Of a stretch of 64,000 bases of DNA, positions 10,190 through 22,059 are shown piece after piece. This DNA comes from Epiperipatus broadwayi (Eukaryota > Onychophora > Udeonychophora > Euonychophora > Peripatidae). Below the pieces are notes generated by a model. That model was given only the letters and a program-made list of their open reading frames with translations. It was not told where the DNA came from and did not search any database. The position numbers and the translations under genes were made by a program. The stretch covers positions 8,325,100 to 8,389,099 of the forward strand of contig JAQFVV010000022.1 of assembly GCA_028023455.1 (NCBI GenBank), in the 5' to 3' direction. The first letter of the stretch is position 1, and every line of letters begins with the position of its first letter.

Positions 10190-11520
10190 AGAAAAAGTGT
10201 TCAAAGATTTTATTGAATATATTGACACTAGAGATTCACTATAATTTCTAGATAACCAAGAAACACTATAGACCAAGTTTTAGTTGTTAGAAAAATATAT
10301 AAAAAAGGTGCTATGAGCAAAAGCAATATTTAAAATATTTGATTTAATTAATCAAATAGATTTTGGTTATGATAATAATTGATTGCACCCTGTAATTTAT
10401 TCATATAATACAAATTCAATATCATGGAATTAGAGAAAGTGTTATTACTAATGTAGAAGAATCTGAGGCATTTGAAATAAAACTTGGTGTTAATCATGCT
10501 CTGCTCTAACTCCAATATTTTATTATTACAATTGGTAGTCATATGAAGACCATACTGCCACCATCAGATGGCATTTTTATTTGTCGATTTAAGTGAAGAA
10601 ATTTTGATTTTAGGGGGGGTATCTCTTTCTCGTATTTTCATCATTTTTTTTATATAATTTGTAGTTTTCGATGTATTTGGTGGACATATATTGCCTGAGG
10701 CATTTTTGTCAATTATCAGCCACTTTCATAAATAAATTTATCACTTGCAAGTGGTGTCACAGTGCCATCTGATGGCAGCAGTACGGTATTCATACGACTA
10801 CCTTATGGTTTATATGATTGTTGTTGTTTATTAGCAACTAGTGTTTCAGAGCTTCAAGAAATATTTCCAGAATTATCAGATAAAAATAAAAAGTGGGACT
10901 AAAGATAAATGCTATAAAGCCTTCAAAATGTTCAATGGATTTTCTCAGAATATAATAAAGATTGCTAATTATGAATGAGAAGAAATTAATAATTATAGAT
11001 ATTTTGATCAATTTATTAAAAAGATGAAAACATAATGAATAAAGTTAATAATAGAATTCATCTTGCATGGAGTGCTTTTTGGTAGAAATAATTTAATATT
11101 AACAAGAAATATTTATATTTATTTAAAAGGAAATTTTTTTAATAAATACAAGTTTTTACTTATGGATCTGGGACTTGAATCCTTAAAGAAGATCAATACA
11201 GATGAAGAGTAATAAAAAGAGATTGAAATATATGGGTAAAAGAACAAATAGGTATCCCTGACATCATTAAAAAATAAGAAAGTGAAACATAACCACTGGA
11301 TCTATTGCTAGAAGAAATAATAATATAGATGTACAATTGAAATTTTAAACTGGATCGCAACATATTGAAAAAGACCTAGACATAGTCCATGTGTGAGATG
11401 AATAGATAAAATAAAGAAGTTTAATTGGTGTGTTGTAGAGAAGAGAGGCTAGAAATCAGAGAAATTGAGAAATTGGATTAAACATGATCCTGCAGTGGAT
11501 TGATAATGGTTGAAACTAAT
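10190..11520 (+). pseudogene. RTE-like LINE reverse-transcriptase relic, split by a TIR element
   Basis: Heavily frameshifted but ordered remains of a non-LTR reverse transcriptase of the RTE-like type. Visible blocks are ETIDQVLVVRKIY-like text (near 10245-10295); VEESEAFEIKLGVNH, the stretch ahead of the QGxxLSP motif (near 10450-10500); ATSVSELQEIFPELSDKNKK (10845-10900), which follows the catalytic YADD region; RIHLAWSAF (11050-11080); TYGSGT; and an AGHI/TDII-type tail ending with ATCCTGCAGTGGATTGATAATGG. The catalytic YADD itself is not preserved, because the 269-bp element at 10534-10802 sits there. Several stops make this a dead copy. Confidence 0.75.
10534..10802. mobile_element. Short TIR element (MITE-like) nested in the LINE relic
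   Basis: Terminal inverted repeats of about 40 bp begin GGTAGTCATATGAAGACC (10534) and end, in reverse, GGTATTCATACGACTACC (10802). They include the palindrome-like CCATCAGATGGCA / TGCCATCTGATGGCA. The interior is non-coding. A clear target duplication longer than 2-3 bp was not found. This points to a DNA transposon derivative unrelated to the hammerhead family. Confidence 0.8.
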
Positions 11521-12389
11521 GATAACTAATTTTAAAATGATAAAAAAAAATCAAGTCAGATGTCACATGACCTAATTTTAATAAAGCTCGAATTTACAAA
11601 TGCGAGCTCTTTATATAACAATAAAAACTAATTTTCTCTGCAAGTACTATTTTAAATAAGAGGATTTCTAATGTGTTATATGTGTTAGTAGTAATGACAA
11701 CTAACTATCTACTCCAAAGTTAAATTATAGCAGTATTGCAGAATTTGTAAAAATATAGCTAGATATGATATTCATTTGATAAGAAATATTCAATTTGTTC
11801 TATTTTTAATACTGTTAAAGTCAATGACTTAAAATTTTAGCTGACACTAATTTGTAATCATTATCATCTACAATAGTTACTTATAAATAAATACAATATT
11901 TTAACAGAAAAACTAAACAATAAAAATAAACAGAAAGAAAAAGATCAATAAATTGAAAAATGAGTTTTGCAATAATTATACATAATAAGCCATAAATTAT
12001 ATATATCACATCTAAATTTTTGGTCTTTATGTTCAATTTTTTGCAGTATTGTTTTTTAATATCTTTATTTTTCTTCTAAAAATCTTTGACTTCTTGCCTA
12101 ATTTTACCCCTCCATTGTATTTTATGTCCAGCTGTACTTTCAATGAAAGCACTCAATGCTGTTACACTTTGAAGTGTCTTTGAGATAAATTGTATAGTTT
12201 AATTACAATCAGTCTGTTTTTCTCATAAAAGACATGTTCAAGTTCACCATAGGAAATGTGTTATTAAAAAGAAATTGTAAATTTGTTTGTTACCTGGAAA
12301 AATGCCTATATTCCATGGGGGGTACATGCAAATTTGCTGACTACTATATCACAAATGCCTTTTTACTATGATAAGTATTCTGTATAATT
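11521..12389. other. AT-rich unannotated stretch
   Basis: No supportable feature. It begins just after the end of the RTE-like relic. Confidence 0.4.
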
Positions 12390-12502
12390 TGTGCAGTGGA
12401 AGAATGCCAAAATCTGGAACTCCAAGTCCATGGATCATACGCTAGTATATTTTCTGATGTTCAAATTTCTTATAAACTCCTGATCAATAAACCATTTGAT
12501 TA
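12390..12502 (+). repeat. tRNA-derived SINE S1 copy
   Basis: Shares with the other S1 copies the ordered blocks GCAGTGGAAGAATGCC (A-box side), CTGGAACTCCA, TCCATGGATCA, TTCTTATAAACTCCTGATC and the end AATAAACCATTTGATTA. The B box is degenerate. Confidence 0.7.
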
Positions 12503-15500
12503 TGTTAATGGTAATTACATAGTAAAATAACTTCCGTTATGTAACATGATGTACTAGTAATAATTTTATTAGTTTTTATGTTTTATGGCCAATGTATTAC
12601 TTCAACATGCGTACCATGTTTTTAAATATGTATATGCAATTAAATTGTTTTAATTAATATAAAGCAAATGTTTTTTTTTACATTATTTTATCTTTGCAAA
12701 AATAGTCAAAAATTCAGGTGAGGGTGAATTATGGTCTGAGTTCATGGTAAGTGGCACCTTTTTCATCAAAATGAAGGCTGCAATGAATGACAGTGTATTT
12801 TGATTATATAATCTCTACAGCATTGAAATTATAGGTGTCACAATTTTTACAAGGTCTTCCATAAAGATCATTATCTTTAGATAAAATACAAGAGGTGATT
12901 AATTTTACATATTAATATAAATGCTTATTTGCAATAAACATTTTAAAAATACTCCCTTATGAAATTTTTTAATGCACTTTCAGTGAAGAACACCATCTTC
13001 AAATGATAGATATTGGAATAACATAATATTGGGTGTTGAATGCATTTCAGGAAATAATACAATTTGAATTTATTTCCGCATCTCCAAACCATACTTAACG
13101 TTGTTGAATTTCAATTTATCAATGAATTTGTAATATTAATAAACCATGACTTTTTTTATTTTACATTTTCTATCAATCTGCTTACTGTAAACCATCCTTA
13201 CATTTTTGAGATTAAAAACATGATTATATTTCATGGGCTAAAAACATGCACAACCTTGTAGTATGCTTTTTGCCTCTGATATATAGATACACATGATATT
13301 TTCTTTTGTATTAATATTTGCTCTTGATTCTCTATGGTATTTTATCATACATCCAATTTGCAAGCATTCTTTTAAATCACTATTGGTCTAATGTTATTTA
13401 TTAATCAATTCAAAGTGATTGGCAAGTTAAAACTAATGTTACATTTTTTTTTCTATGTCTTCAGTTTTATTGTTGTCAAAGGTATATAAAAAAAGAGCTA
13501 TCCAAGATTTCTTTTTCAAATGAGTATTTTTATTATTTCCGCCCATTTGACTTTCACTAAATCTTTTAATATGCTTAAATAATGTGCATTTATTTTAAAC
13601 CAAATGCATTCAAATTATGTCATTTCCTATAGTACGTTGAAGAATTAACATACTGTTATTTTAACATTTGCTTTTTTGAAGTGAATCTTCTACATTTATA
13701 ATATATCAAAGATTTAATAAATAAATATTTTTAGAACTTGTGCTCTGTGCAAGAAGAATTTATATTAAGGTGTCAAAACAATACAAGTACGGAATTTAAA
13801 TTATACTAATGGTAAATAGAATATTTGAGAAAGTTTTTTGATTATGGCTAACTGAAGAGAACTAGTTAGCCGCCAGTCTTAAAGAACATGTGCTTTTTTT
13901 ATCCCACGATTTTAAAAGTAATTTTAAAGCATATCAATAATCATTTGACCAATTTAAATTACCTGATTTTATATTTTCAAGTCTAATTAATACCAATTTG
14001 CTAACTAATAGTAGAATGATAACTAGCATTGAGATTGAAGTCTAGATCTTGGGCATGTGAGGAGACTACCCTATTGTACTGAAGCATGAAATTTTTTTAC
14101 TAAACTTCAAAATATCAAGTTTTTATTGGTCAAAAAAACTTGCATCTGTTTTGTGATAATATTATTATCTTGAAGAAAATTTTGTTCAATTTACTTAACT
14201 TGTTTAATGACAAGATATAAAACTGGAACATGGAACATTGCCGACATTGATATCTAATTTAAATTTATCAGAACTCATTATTTCTGAAATAGTATAAATG
14301 TTAAGATGCTTGAATAGATTTGTATAAGGATATGTTTAACAAAGTCACATGATCATTGATGATAATTAAGAAGACTGCTTGGTCAGAGGATCTTGTTTCC
14401 AAATAGGAATACATATTTAGTAGATATAAGCTACACTTATTATTAATCTATTTCATTATTCACACATTCACCACATGTTCGTTTTTGATTATCCATATAA
14501 TAATCTTAATCAAAATAAAAAATTAATGGTAAATTGTCAATGATCGGATTACTTCATAAGACTTTTAGATATACAATTTTACAATTAGGAGCTACTCGTA
14601 AAAGTATATCCATTCTAATTCCACAAGAAAGAAACGACAAAGAATAGAAAATTATATTTTGTAATGATTATACAGTAGAATCAGTGAGTCACAAATGTAA
14701 TTATATATACATCTTATATTCTGGTAATTTGTTGTGTTTATTTGACATCTTAAACTGAAGTAAACTTTTTTTCTGAAAGACTTCAACCCCTTTCTTAATT
14801 GCATCTTTGAGATAATCTTTATAATGTAAATATGGGTTGTCTCTTCTATAAGAACTTGAACAATCCGTTGAAAATGTATTCTTACAATGGCATATTTAAC
14901 AATATCACAATCAGAAAGCTGATTAATCTTACAATTTTTGCTATTACATATTTAAAGTTTGTCAGAGCATCTTTAATTGGTAGAACTCCTGTTTCATTTT
15001 CAAGATACCAAATTCTAATAGTTATGAATCTATCTGAATTCATGATTATACCCATTGGTGTTTCTACCAATGAAATTTTTATATGCCCAAAAGAATATGT
15101 TCATTGCTGCTGGAAAATATGTTTTTTTATTTTTTTATCTGATATTGTATCTATTGTAAAACTTTTCAATCCTCTCTATGAAACTTCTGATAATATTTTT
15201 ATTTCCTTTTTTTAAAAACTTTTTTTGGGGAGATTATAATCAAATATATTTGCCTATTGATGATATCAAAATCTTTTAATTCATTAATCTCTTGTTTGAT
15301 CAAACTAAATAGAGAAGCAGTCTTCAAAGTTAGCTCAATGAAACAAAACTTTAATCACAAATACTTGCTTTTACCTGATACTGTAATGGTAATGTATTAT
15401 GACTTGTGAGAGCCGTCACCTGGATATTGTTGATAGTTTCAACATAATTAGCTAATTAATTTCATTTAATAAATTAGACAAAATAAGATTGTATAAAAGT

Positions 15501-15559
15501 AATATAGGTAGATTATCATTATTTTGAATCAGTAAAATAGAAAATGTTAAAGTTCTAGC
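12503..15559. other. AT-rich stretch with an unassigned 127-codon frame
   Basis: The longest open frame is 14832-15215 (+), 127 codons, hydrophobic and rich in I, F and L. The opposite strand is also open at 14882-15070. Neither matches a family I know, and the composition is what AT-rich DNA gives by chance. A degenerate tRNA-like B-box remnant may lie near 14030-14060. No gene is claimed. Confidence 0.35.
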
Positions 15560-16040
15560 ATAATATAAATGTAATTTATTAATGAATATTCCTTAAAAAA
15601 CAATTGAACAGAAAATAAAATTCATGATTTATATTTATTTGATTATAAGGGAATTTTGTATTGGTAAATGGCAAAAATTTGAAAACTGTACTATAATAAA
15701 TATTGCATCAATTCTTGTATATCATAAAAGTGATGATAAAAAGAGAAATATTAAAAACTTATTTAATTTATTGCTTTAAAAAAATAAGCAAATAAAAATA
15801 TATTTAAATTATTACTAAATAATAATAAAAAATTATAAAAATTGAAGATTTTTTCAAAAAATGGACTAATGTAAAAATGGCACATCACAAATGTTTTTTG
15901 ACATTTTTAAGATATATATTTAGAATAGAATTGCAGATCTTTTGGTTTCTATATTTTGTTTTATTTATTATTAAAAATAACTTTTAACATAAAATTACAA
16001 ATTTGTTGCTTTTGTAAATTATTGTGTAAAAATTTTGAGA
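15560..16040. repeat. Long AT-rich dispersed repeat, copy 1
   Basis: Text such as ATTTATATTTATTTGATTA, GGTAAATGGCAAAAATTTG, CATAAAAGTGATGATAAAAA and TTTAGAATAGAATTGCAG recurs, diverged, at 47315-47540 and at 53400-54720. It is a degenerate non-coding repeat of at least 0.5 kb. Confidence 0.55.
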
Positions 16041-16786
16041 ATTTCACATAGTTTAAGGATTAGTTTATCTTGTTAATTATAATTAATGAACAATGCTTGG
16101 ATTGTTTTTTTTTTTAATCTCAGTTAAACTAATAGCAGTCTGATTGTTAACAACTGGCTTCATATTTTTTTTGTATATATCAAAGCGTTGACCTGATTCT
16201 TTTTTTTAACAATTCAACCTTTCCATTAATATATGCAATGTGAAAATTATAGCTTCAATGCATATTTCATGACACCATGTTGGTCTACCTAAAATTATTA
16301 ATAAAAAAAAGATCAAATTCATGCAGTTTGGATTAATAGTAGACTGTCTATAATTATATCATTATAATAAAATAATATATTCTTTATCTATTTAGCTATC
16401 TCTCTATATAAGATCAGTAAATATATATTTTTAGTGTATAAAAACACCTTTATAACGATAGTTCAGTTATGCTATAAAAATTTTCAAAAGATTCTGATTT
16501 GATCTACATGTTACCATAATGATTATCTAAGGCAATTTTAAATTAATCAAAATAAATGTGGTGTGTTCAATAACATATAAGTTTTGCAAACATCTGTTTA
16601 CTAAGAATATATGTTACATTTGCTATGAATTCACAATTATAAAGCTTAGATTTATTAAGCAGTTGATAAAAAGTTAAATTAGAAAACATAATTCCTATTA
16701 AAATCTTTTATGAATTTTTATTATATTGTTGAATCATCAGTAATTATAAATTTTATAAACGATGTCTTTATCAATCTTAGTTTTAA
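16041..16786. other. AT-rich unannotated stretch
   Basis: No feature recognised. Confidence 0.4.
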
Positions 16787-17161
16787 TATATTGTTATTCA
16801 AACAAGCAAAACTCTCCATACAGTAGTGCCACTCAGTACCAACCAGAATAATCAATGGATGCCAGAAGGCTTGTGTATAAAATCCCTATCTAATGCCTAC
16901 TCATCCAATATCTCCAGACTAGTTTCTGCCTTGTGGCCTTCGTCAGTGAGGAGCTTTGGATCTGAGAGCACTGCACCTAGTCTGGGGATATTGGATGAGT
17001 AGGCACTAGATAGGGATTTTATGCACAAGCCTTCTGGCATCCATTGATTACTCTGGTTGGCACTGAATGGCACTACTGTATGGAGAGTTTTGCCTGTTTT
17101 AATAACAGTAATGTGCTAGCATAAGAAATAGTGATCATGTGATGTTTAGTATATTGTATTT
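16787..17161 (+). mobile_element. Hammerhead-family foldback, copy E
   Basis: Element 16799-17149 lies between the imperfect repeats TATATTGTTATT (16787-16798) and TATATTGTATTT (17150-17161). The antisense head carries an almost complete hammerhead on the minus strand (16903-16961). The sense segment restarts at TCTGGGGATATTGG, next to the predicted cleavage point, and ends with the standard arm and tail (GATCATGTGATGTTTAG). Confidence 0.8.
16903..16961 (-). ncRNA. Hammerhead ribozyme motif (copy E, stem II damaged)
   Basis: On the minus strand CTGACGA, GAAAC, TA, GTC and both halves of stem I (ATCCAA/TTGGAT and TCCTCA/TGGAGA) are present. Stem II reads GGC-CACAA-GGC, so its middle pair is lost. 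It is probably weak or inactive. Confidence 0.6.
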
Positions 17162-18944
17162 TAGTAATGTTATTAATTTTCTATTTACATGAGCACTTTA
17201 CCTGAAATTGGAATCTATATGTAGACATATATTCCTATGACAAAGTGATATCATGTGATCACCATAATGATTGTTACCACATTTTTAGCGCAATTTATTC
17301 TAGCATTTCAATTTTAGCGCTACATCATAAATAAACATTAATGAGCTTTTTATATTATTAAGATGCACATTTGTATAAAAAGAGAGATGGAGTGAAAGAA
17401 AGAGAGAGAGAAATACAGACACAATTTAACCTACTTATATAAATAAATTATTCAGATTTAAATGTTTCAAATGCGCTGATCTATAAATTTCATTGATCGC
17501 TTAGACTGTAAATACTGATTATTAGTAACTTAGTTGAGGGCCATTTATAAATTAAGCTGAAATGGTACCAATTACTTAAAAAAATCTTTTCAAAAATATT
17601 AATGGCTTAAAAAATCCATCAATACATTTCCAGTATTGTTTGACTGACACACGTCCAAATTGAATGTTAGATAAATGACAGAAATCTTTGTCTGCATTTG
17701 AAAGAAATTCAACAAAACTCAATTTTTCTTATTTGATCGCTTTAAAATCTTTTTTTTTTTTTTTCATGACAGCTAATCAAAAATAAGAGCATTTCAATTT
17801 TTGATGTTTTACAAGATGATCAATCCCCTATATATATATAATAGAAAGAGGGATAGCTATAGATAAAACATTTTATCTTTATAAAAGGTATAATTTCTTA
17901 GAAAAATTTTTTTGATTGTCCATCGTTAAATTTTTATAGAATTATACACAAGATGAAAGAATTACAAATCTGCAGATATTTTATCTTTATGACTTTTGTG
18001 TGTAGATGTATGTGTGTGTTTATTTTAAAAGAAGAAAGTAATGATGAAGATAAAGAATATAGGTGGAGTTGGTTGCTAAGCAACTGCTTCTCTGTTTAAC
18101 CGAAGACATGAGGAGTGGGAACAGTTTTACATCAGCTAGTCAATGTGAACTAGAGTTGTTAGGTGAGTTATTAGTTTTACAAGTATGAAAGTCAGTTTTA
18201 AATGAATTTTTTAATCCCTCCCCCCTCCTTTTTTATGAGATCTCAATAAATCATTTTATTTTGTTGAATGGAATATTCATTTCTAAACCAATAATAAAAT
18301 TTTATAAAAACATAATATTGGATTCTATTTAAGTTTAATAATGACTTTTTATAAAAGTTGTGCTGCAAGATATTTATTAAGAATATTATTAGGTTTTTTG
18401 TTTTTTTTCCACAAATAATTTGAAGTGAAATGTATATATTGGAAGGAAAAGAAGAGGATATTGTTTAATCTGTTTAGCATTCTAGTGTGAACGCATGTAT
18501 ATAATTTTGTTATCTCAGTAATACAATCATCATAATCCACTTACTATATTTTGTGACATTATTTATTGCACATATTTCATTCGTGCCTTTATTCCATAGA
18601 TCTTTTGGTAATTGTTTTTATTTCTAAGCCTTAACTATTCTTTACATCCATTTTTTCCCTTAGGCTTTCCTTTTTTATGCTGATATTCATACAATTGTTA
18701 TCTTGATAGTCTACTGTCATCACCCTACCCCCAAAAAAAGAAATTATTTAAAGAAAAAAAAAATTTGTTTTTGGGGGGGGGGGGGGGGGGCCCTCTTTCT
18801 TTACATACATATTTATTTGCAACTTACTTTCTTCATTTGGTAATTTCATCTTGCCATGATATTTCCATGCATATTCATTTCCACAGCTTTCTTTCTTTTT
18901 TTCTTTGCATTTATTGCCTTATATAGTACGGTTCCATAGTAAAC
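17162..18944. other. AT-rich stretch with homopolymers and an RFX-like palindrome
   Basis: No gene. It holds a short GA run (about 17398-17412), a T16 run (about 17749-17764), the 13-bp palindrome GTTGCTAAGCAAC at 18072-18084 and an 18-base G run at 18773-18790 followed by CCCTC. Confidence 0.45.
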
Positions 18945-19315
18945 GAATTAGAAGCAGATTGAAAGCCTTTGAGATGTGGTCATGGAAAAAGATGGAAAAA
19001 ATCAGTGGGATGAATAAAGTGTTGAGAAGAGTAAATGGAAAAAAAAAGATTGATTAAGTCAATTAGAAATAGAAAAAGAAACTGGATTGGACACACATAT
19101 TAAGAAGAAAAAATAATTCAGTGAAAGATGTTTTGGATGGAATGGTGAGTGGAAACAAGAAGAATGGATGAAAAAGATTGACTTTGCTGGAAGATATAAA
19201 AGATGGATGGAAAGCCAAGAGCTTGGCAATGAAGAGAAAAGAGTGGAGACTTGGATGTATTTGTAATGTAACTTTTCTGGACCTGCCTATTGGTAGAATA
19301 GCAGACACTGGAGCT
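18945..19315 (+). pseudogene. LINE reverse-transcriptase 3' tail
   Basis: In mixed frames the plus strand reads RLKAFEMWSWKKMEKISG, then RNRKRNWIGHILRRKN, then AMKRKEWRLG. This is the C-terminal order (AFEMW..RM.KISW, R.R..WIGHILRR, MKRR...EW) typical of LINE polymerases of the RTE/CR1-like kind. Only the 3' end is present, as expected for a 5'-truncated insertion. Stops and shifts make it non-functional. Confidence 0.75.
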
Positions 19316-20036
19316 TAAGTTTCTTGATCATACCTAGTTCTATCACTTACAGCCTCTTTTTAAGAACACTTGGGCAATACAACTATTCAGTTTTGTTTTC
19401 TCTCAATTTTAAATTTTTACAATATTTTTTTTTTAACAATTACTTAATATATATTATATATATTTTTGATCTTTTTCACTACTTTTTATTCTGCTCCAAT
19501 GCTGATACCCGTTATAAGCTCGAGTAATCAATACATTCTAAATGACAGTGTTTATGATGGAGTCATGTGTAGTAATCTTTTTTTATGGCTAGTAACAGAA
19601 AAATATAGAACCAGAACTTAGAAATATACAGGATATATTCTTTCTGCTTCTAGAAAGTTCAATTGCTGACTGAATATTTGTGAAAAAACAGCCTTGCTTT
19701 GTGTAGTTTAAACAATGGTAAGATATCAAGAATAAAACTAAAGAATTCCTGGATCACTTCTCAATTGAGAAAAGTGAAGAAGAAAATCTCAGTGTATCCA
19801 GAATGAATTGATTATTTTGCTCAATCTGTCATTTTTTCTCTAACATAGCATGACCACTTAAGTGGTTGATCAAAATAATTTATTTTGGAACTAGAGTGAA
19901 CCAATTAAGAAGATTATACACAGTCAACCATATACTAAAATTATTGTTCCAACAATAAATAAATAAATAATAAAGATCTTAAAAGGGAAAATGTCTATTT
20001 GGTGAGAAATATATATTGTAAAATTATCAGCAATAA
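19316..20036. other. AT-rich unannotated stretch
   Basis: Nothing recognised. The 67-codon frame 19324-19527 is low-complexity hydrophobic text. Confidence 0.4.
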
Positions 20037-20137
20037 AAAAATAAATGGCTTATTGTTAAAAAGTTCATAAAAGGTTTAAACATCAGATGGGATATAGCTG
20101 GGCCTTGAGTTTCAGAATCTATTACTTTATCTAGCAG

Positions 20138-20636
20138 TAATCAAATGAAGCAAAACTCAACATACAGTAGTGCCATCCTGTGCCAACCAGAGTAATCAAT
20201 GGATGCCAGAATCCCAGACTAGTTTCTGGCTTGTGGCCTTCGTCAGTGAGGAGCTTTGGATCTGAGAGCACTGCACCTAGATCTTAGGATCTAATTCAAC
20301 CCTCCAGCAATCACCTTTTATCTCTACTTAACTATAAAACTATGAGAATGAAATTTGAAAACACAAAAATATTTTAAATCTAAGTCAATAGCTTATATAG
20401 TCATATGATCTGAACTCAGTTCAGCACCCATACATTTTGGTGTCTTTGGCTCTTTAACAACCATAGCCACCACTATCCTATTATGCAGGATTGGTGTTAA
20501 ACCCTTAATGATCACCATCTCTTATACTAGCACATAATTGTTTATAAACAAGGCAAACTCACCATACAGTAGTGCCACCGTGTGCCAGTACAAGAGATGG
20601 TGATCATGTGATGCTTAATGGTTTAATAATCAAATG
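20138..20636 (+). mobile_element. Hammerhead-family element, copy F, with tandem arm
   Basis: TAATCAAATG repeats (20138-20147 and 20627-20636) flank 20148-20626. After the antisense arm and a partial hammerhead, the antisense interior runs on (CTCTACTTAACTATAAAAC, then CCATAGCCACCACTATCC, then CAGGATTGGTGTTAAAC). It then enters a second antisense arm in the same orientation (about 20500-20590) before the inverted end. This shows the repeat unit in head-to-tail order. Confidence 0.8.
20211..20261 (-). ncRNA. Hammerhead ribozyme motif (copy F, outer stem I deleted)
   Basis: CTGACGA, the stem II arms GGC/GCC, GAAAC, TA and GTC are intact on the minus strand. The sequence after the cleavage site is TGGGATTCTGG, so the distal half of stem I is lost by a deletion. 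Confidence 0.55.
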
Positions 20637-20966
20637 GTTTATTTTTCAAGAGTTTATAAGAAGTTTAAGCACCTGAAGTGTCAGCACTGGGCCATAATTC
20701 ATGGATCTTGAACTCCAGTGTCTTTTCTGCCACTACTTTAACTTATGCAGAGCATCGATAAATTTAAAATTTCAAGGTGATAAATATAATAAAACTGTTG
20801 GTTTTGGTATAACAATTTTTTAAAAATATTATTAATAGATATAGTTCAATTATTTCAATTAAATAAATAAAATACTCAAATGATGTATTCTTGGGGGTTT
20901 CTAAGAAATTTGAGCATTGAAAAGGACAGAAATTAAGTTGCAACCAACAAACATTGAGCTCTGGAG

Positions 20967-21326
20967 TTATAACAGCCAATCAGATGTAACAATGACTGTA
21001 TAGGTAGCTCTCAAATCACAACACAAGTAAGAGATTTTATAAGAAAAATATGGAACCATCTTTTTCTTTACTTAAATTTCTATATATACATATAAGCCAG
21101 TCTGAAGCATTTGGACTTAAGAGTGTGAAGCTTTTAAACATCTTCACATTTAATTCACTGTGTATTATTTCTAAATCAACAATGTGAAATCTTTTGATTT
21201 ACAACGAAGTAATATTTTCAGAACTTATGAAGGTGGTTTCACTTTTTTCTTATAAAATCTCTTATCTTATGTTGTGACTTGAGAGCTACCTATACAGTCA
21301 TCATTACATCTTATTGGCTGTTATAT
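20967..21326. repeat. Foldback repeat of the CAGCCAATCAGATG family
   Basis: Arms of about 82 bp (20967-21048 and 21244-21326) are inverted copies with few mismatches, sharing ACTGTATAGGTAGCTCTCAA and AGAGATTTTATAAGAAAAA. The loop carries the AAGCCAGTCTGAAGCATTTG block found at 5840-5870 and 48604-48620. On the right, GTGAAAGGCTGAAACC in reverse extends the family homology to about 21385. Confidence 0.8.
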
Positions 21327-21385
21327 AAGCATTCTAAATGTGCATGTGAGAAGGTTTCAGCCTTTCACTTTAATTATGAACTACT

Positions 21386-22059
21386 TGTACTTAATAAATA
21401 ATATTTATAAGTGAGTTCTATAAATATCTTTTTAACAGATGTAATATGGGATCTAAAAAAATAATATGTATTGTATAATTCTATAAAAGAGAGTAAACAT
21501 CACAAAAATAGAACAGTTCTCTAAAACAAAAATATTATGACATAAGCTTTGATATAAATATCATATACTCCTTAATTGAACACTTTCTTAATGCAATGTA
21601 TAACATAAAATAGAATTTATTATTCCTCACTTACAGTTTCAACAACATCATCAACACTACATTTAAATATAGATAACTATACATTTAATGTTTATCTATA
21701 TATACATAAGAAAACAATATATATAATATTCTATATCAGATTTTTTAATAACAATATATACATTTTAAAGATTCCCATAAGTAATATTTTTATAAGCTTT
21801 GATAATATGAAATATAAATAGTAATTAATGTTGATTGAGACAAATAAAAATATTTTATTTTATTTATATAATTGATAACAAGATTTTTTTATATAATTTG
21901 ATCAAAATAATATAGAATCAATGAATACACCTAAATAGCAATAGTTATAAATAAATAATAACAACATAACAAACATTACAGTACATGTGCTTAGGATGTA
22001 AATTCCTTCTGTATTTAAATTACATATAATCTCTCAACTAGTAAATAAAATTGAACATT
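21386..22059. other. AT-rich unannotated stretch
   Basis: No gene. A CATGTGCTTAGGATGTAAAT block at about 21984 recurs as CACGTGTGCTTAGGGGTTAA near 22685, a minor dispersed repeat. Confidence 0.4.

Larger units (their letters stand above)
20037..20757 (-). repeat. Tandem pair of SINE S1, split by hammerhead copy F
   Basis: One S1 unit runs 20037-20137 (AAATGGCTTATTG, AAGTTCATAAAAGGTTTAAAC) and a second 20627-20757 (AATCAAATGGTTTATT, AGTTTATAAGAAGTTTAAGC, CATGGATCTTGAACTCC). Both have the tRNA-like head on the minus strand. With F and one duplicate removed they are head to tail, as at 35097-35346 and 44955-45180. Confidence 0.65.

Noticed and set aside
14832-15215. 127-codon plus-strand frame as a possible gene
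   Set aside because: It is hydrophobic text typical of AT-rich DNA, has no motif, no neighbouring exons, and an equally open opposite strand.
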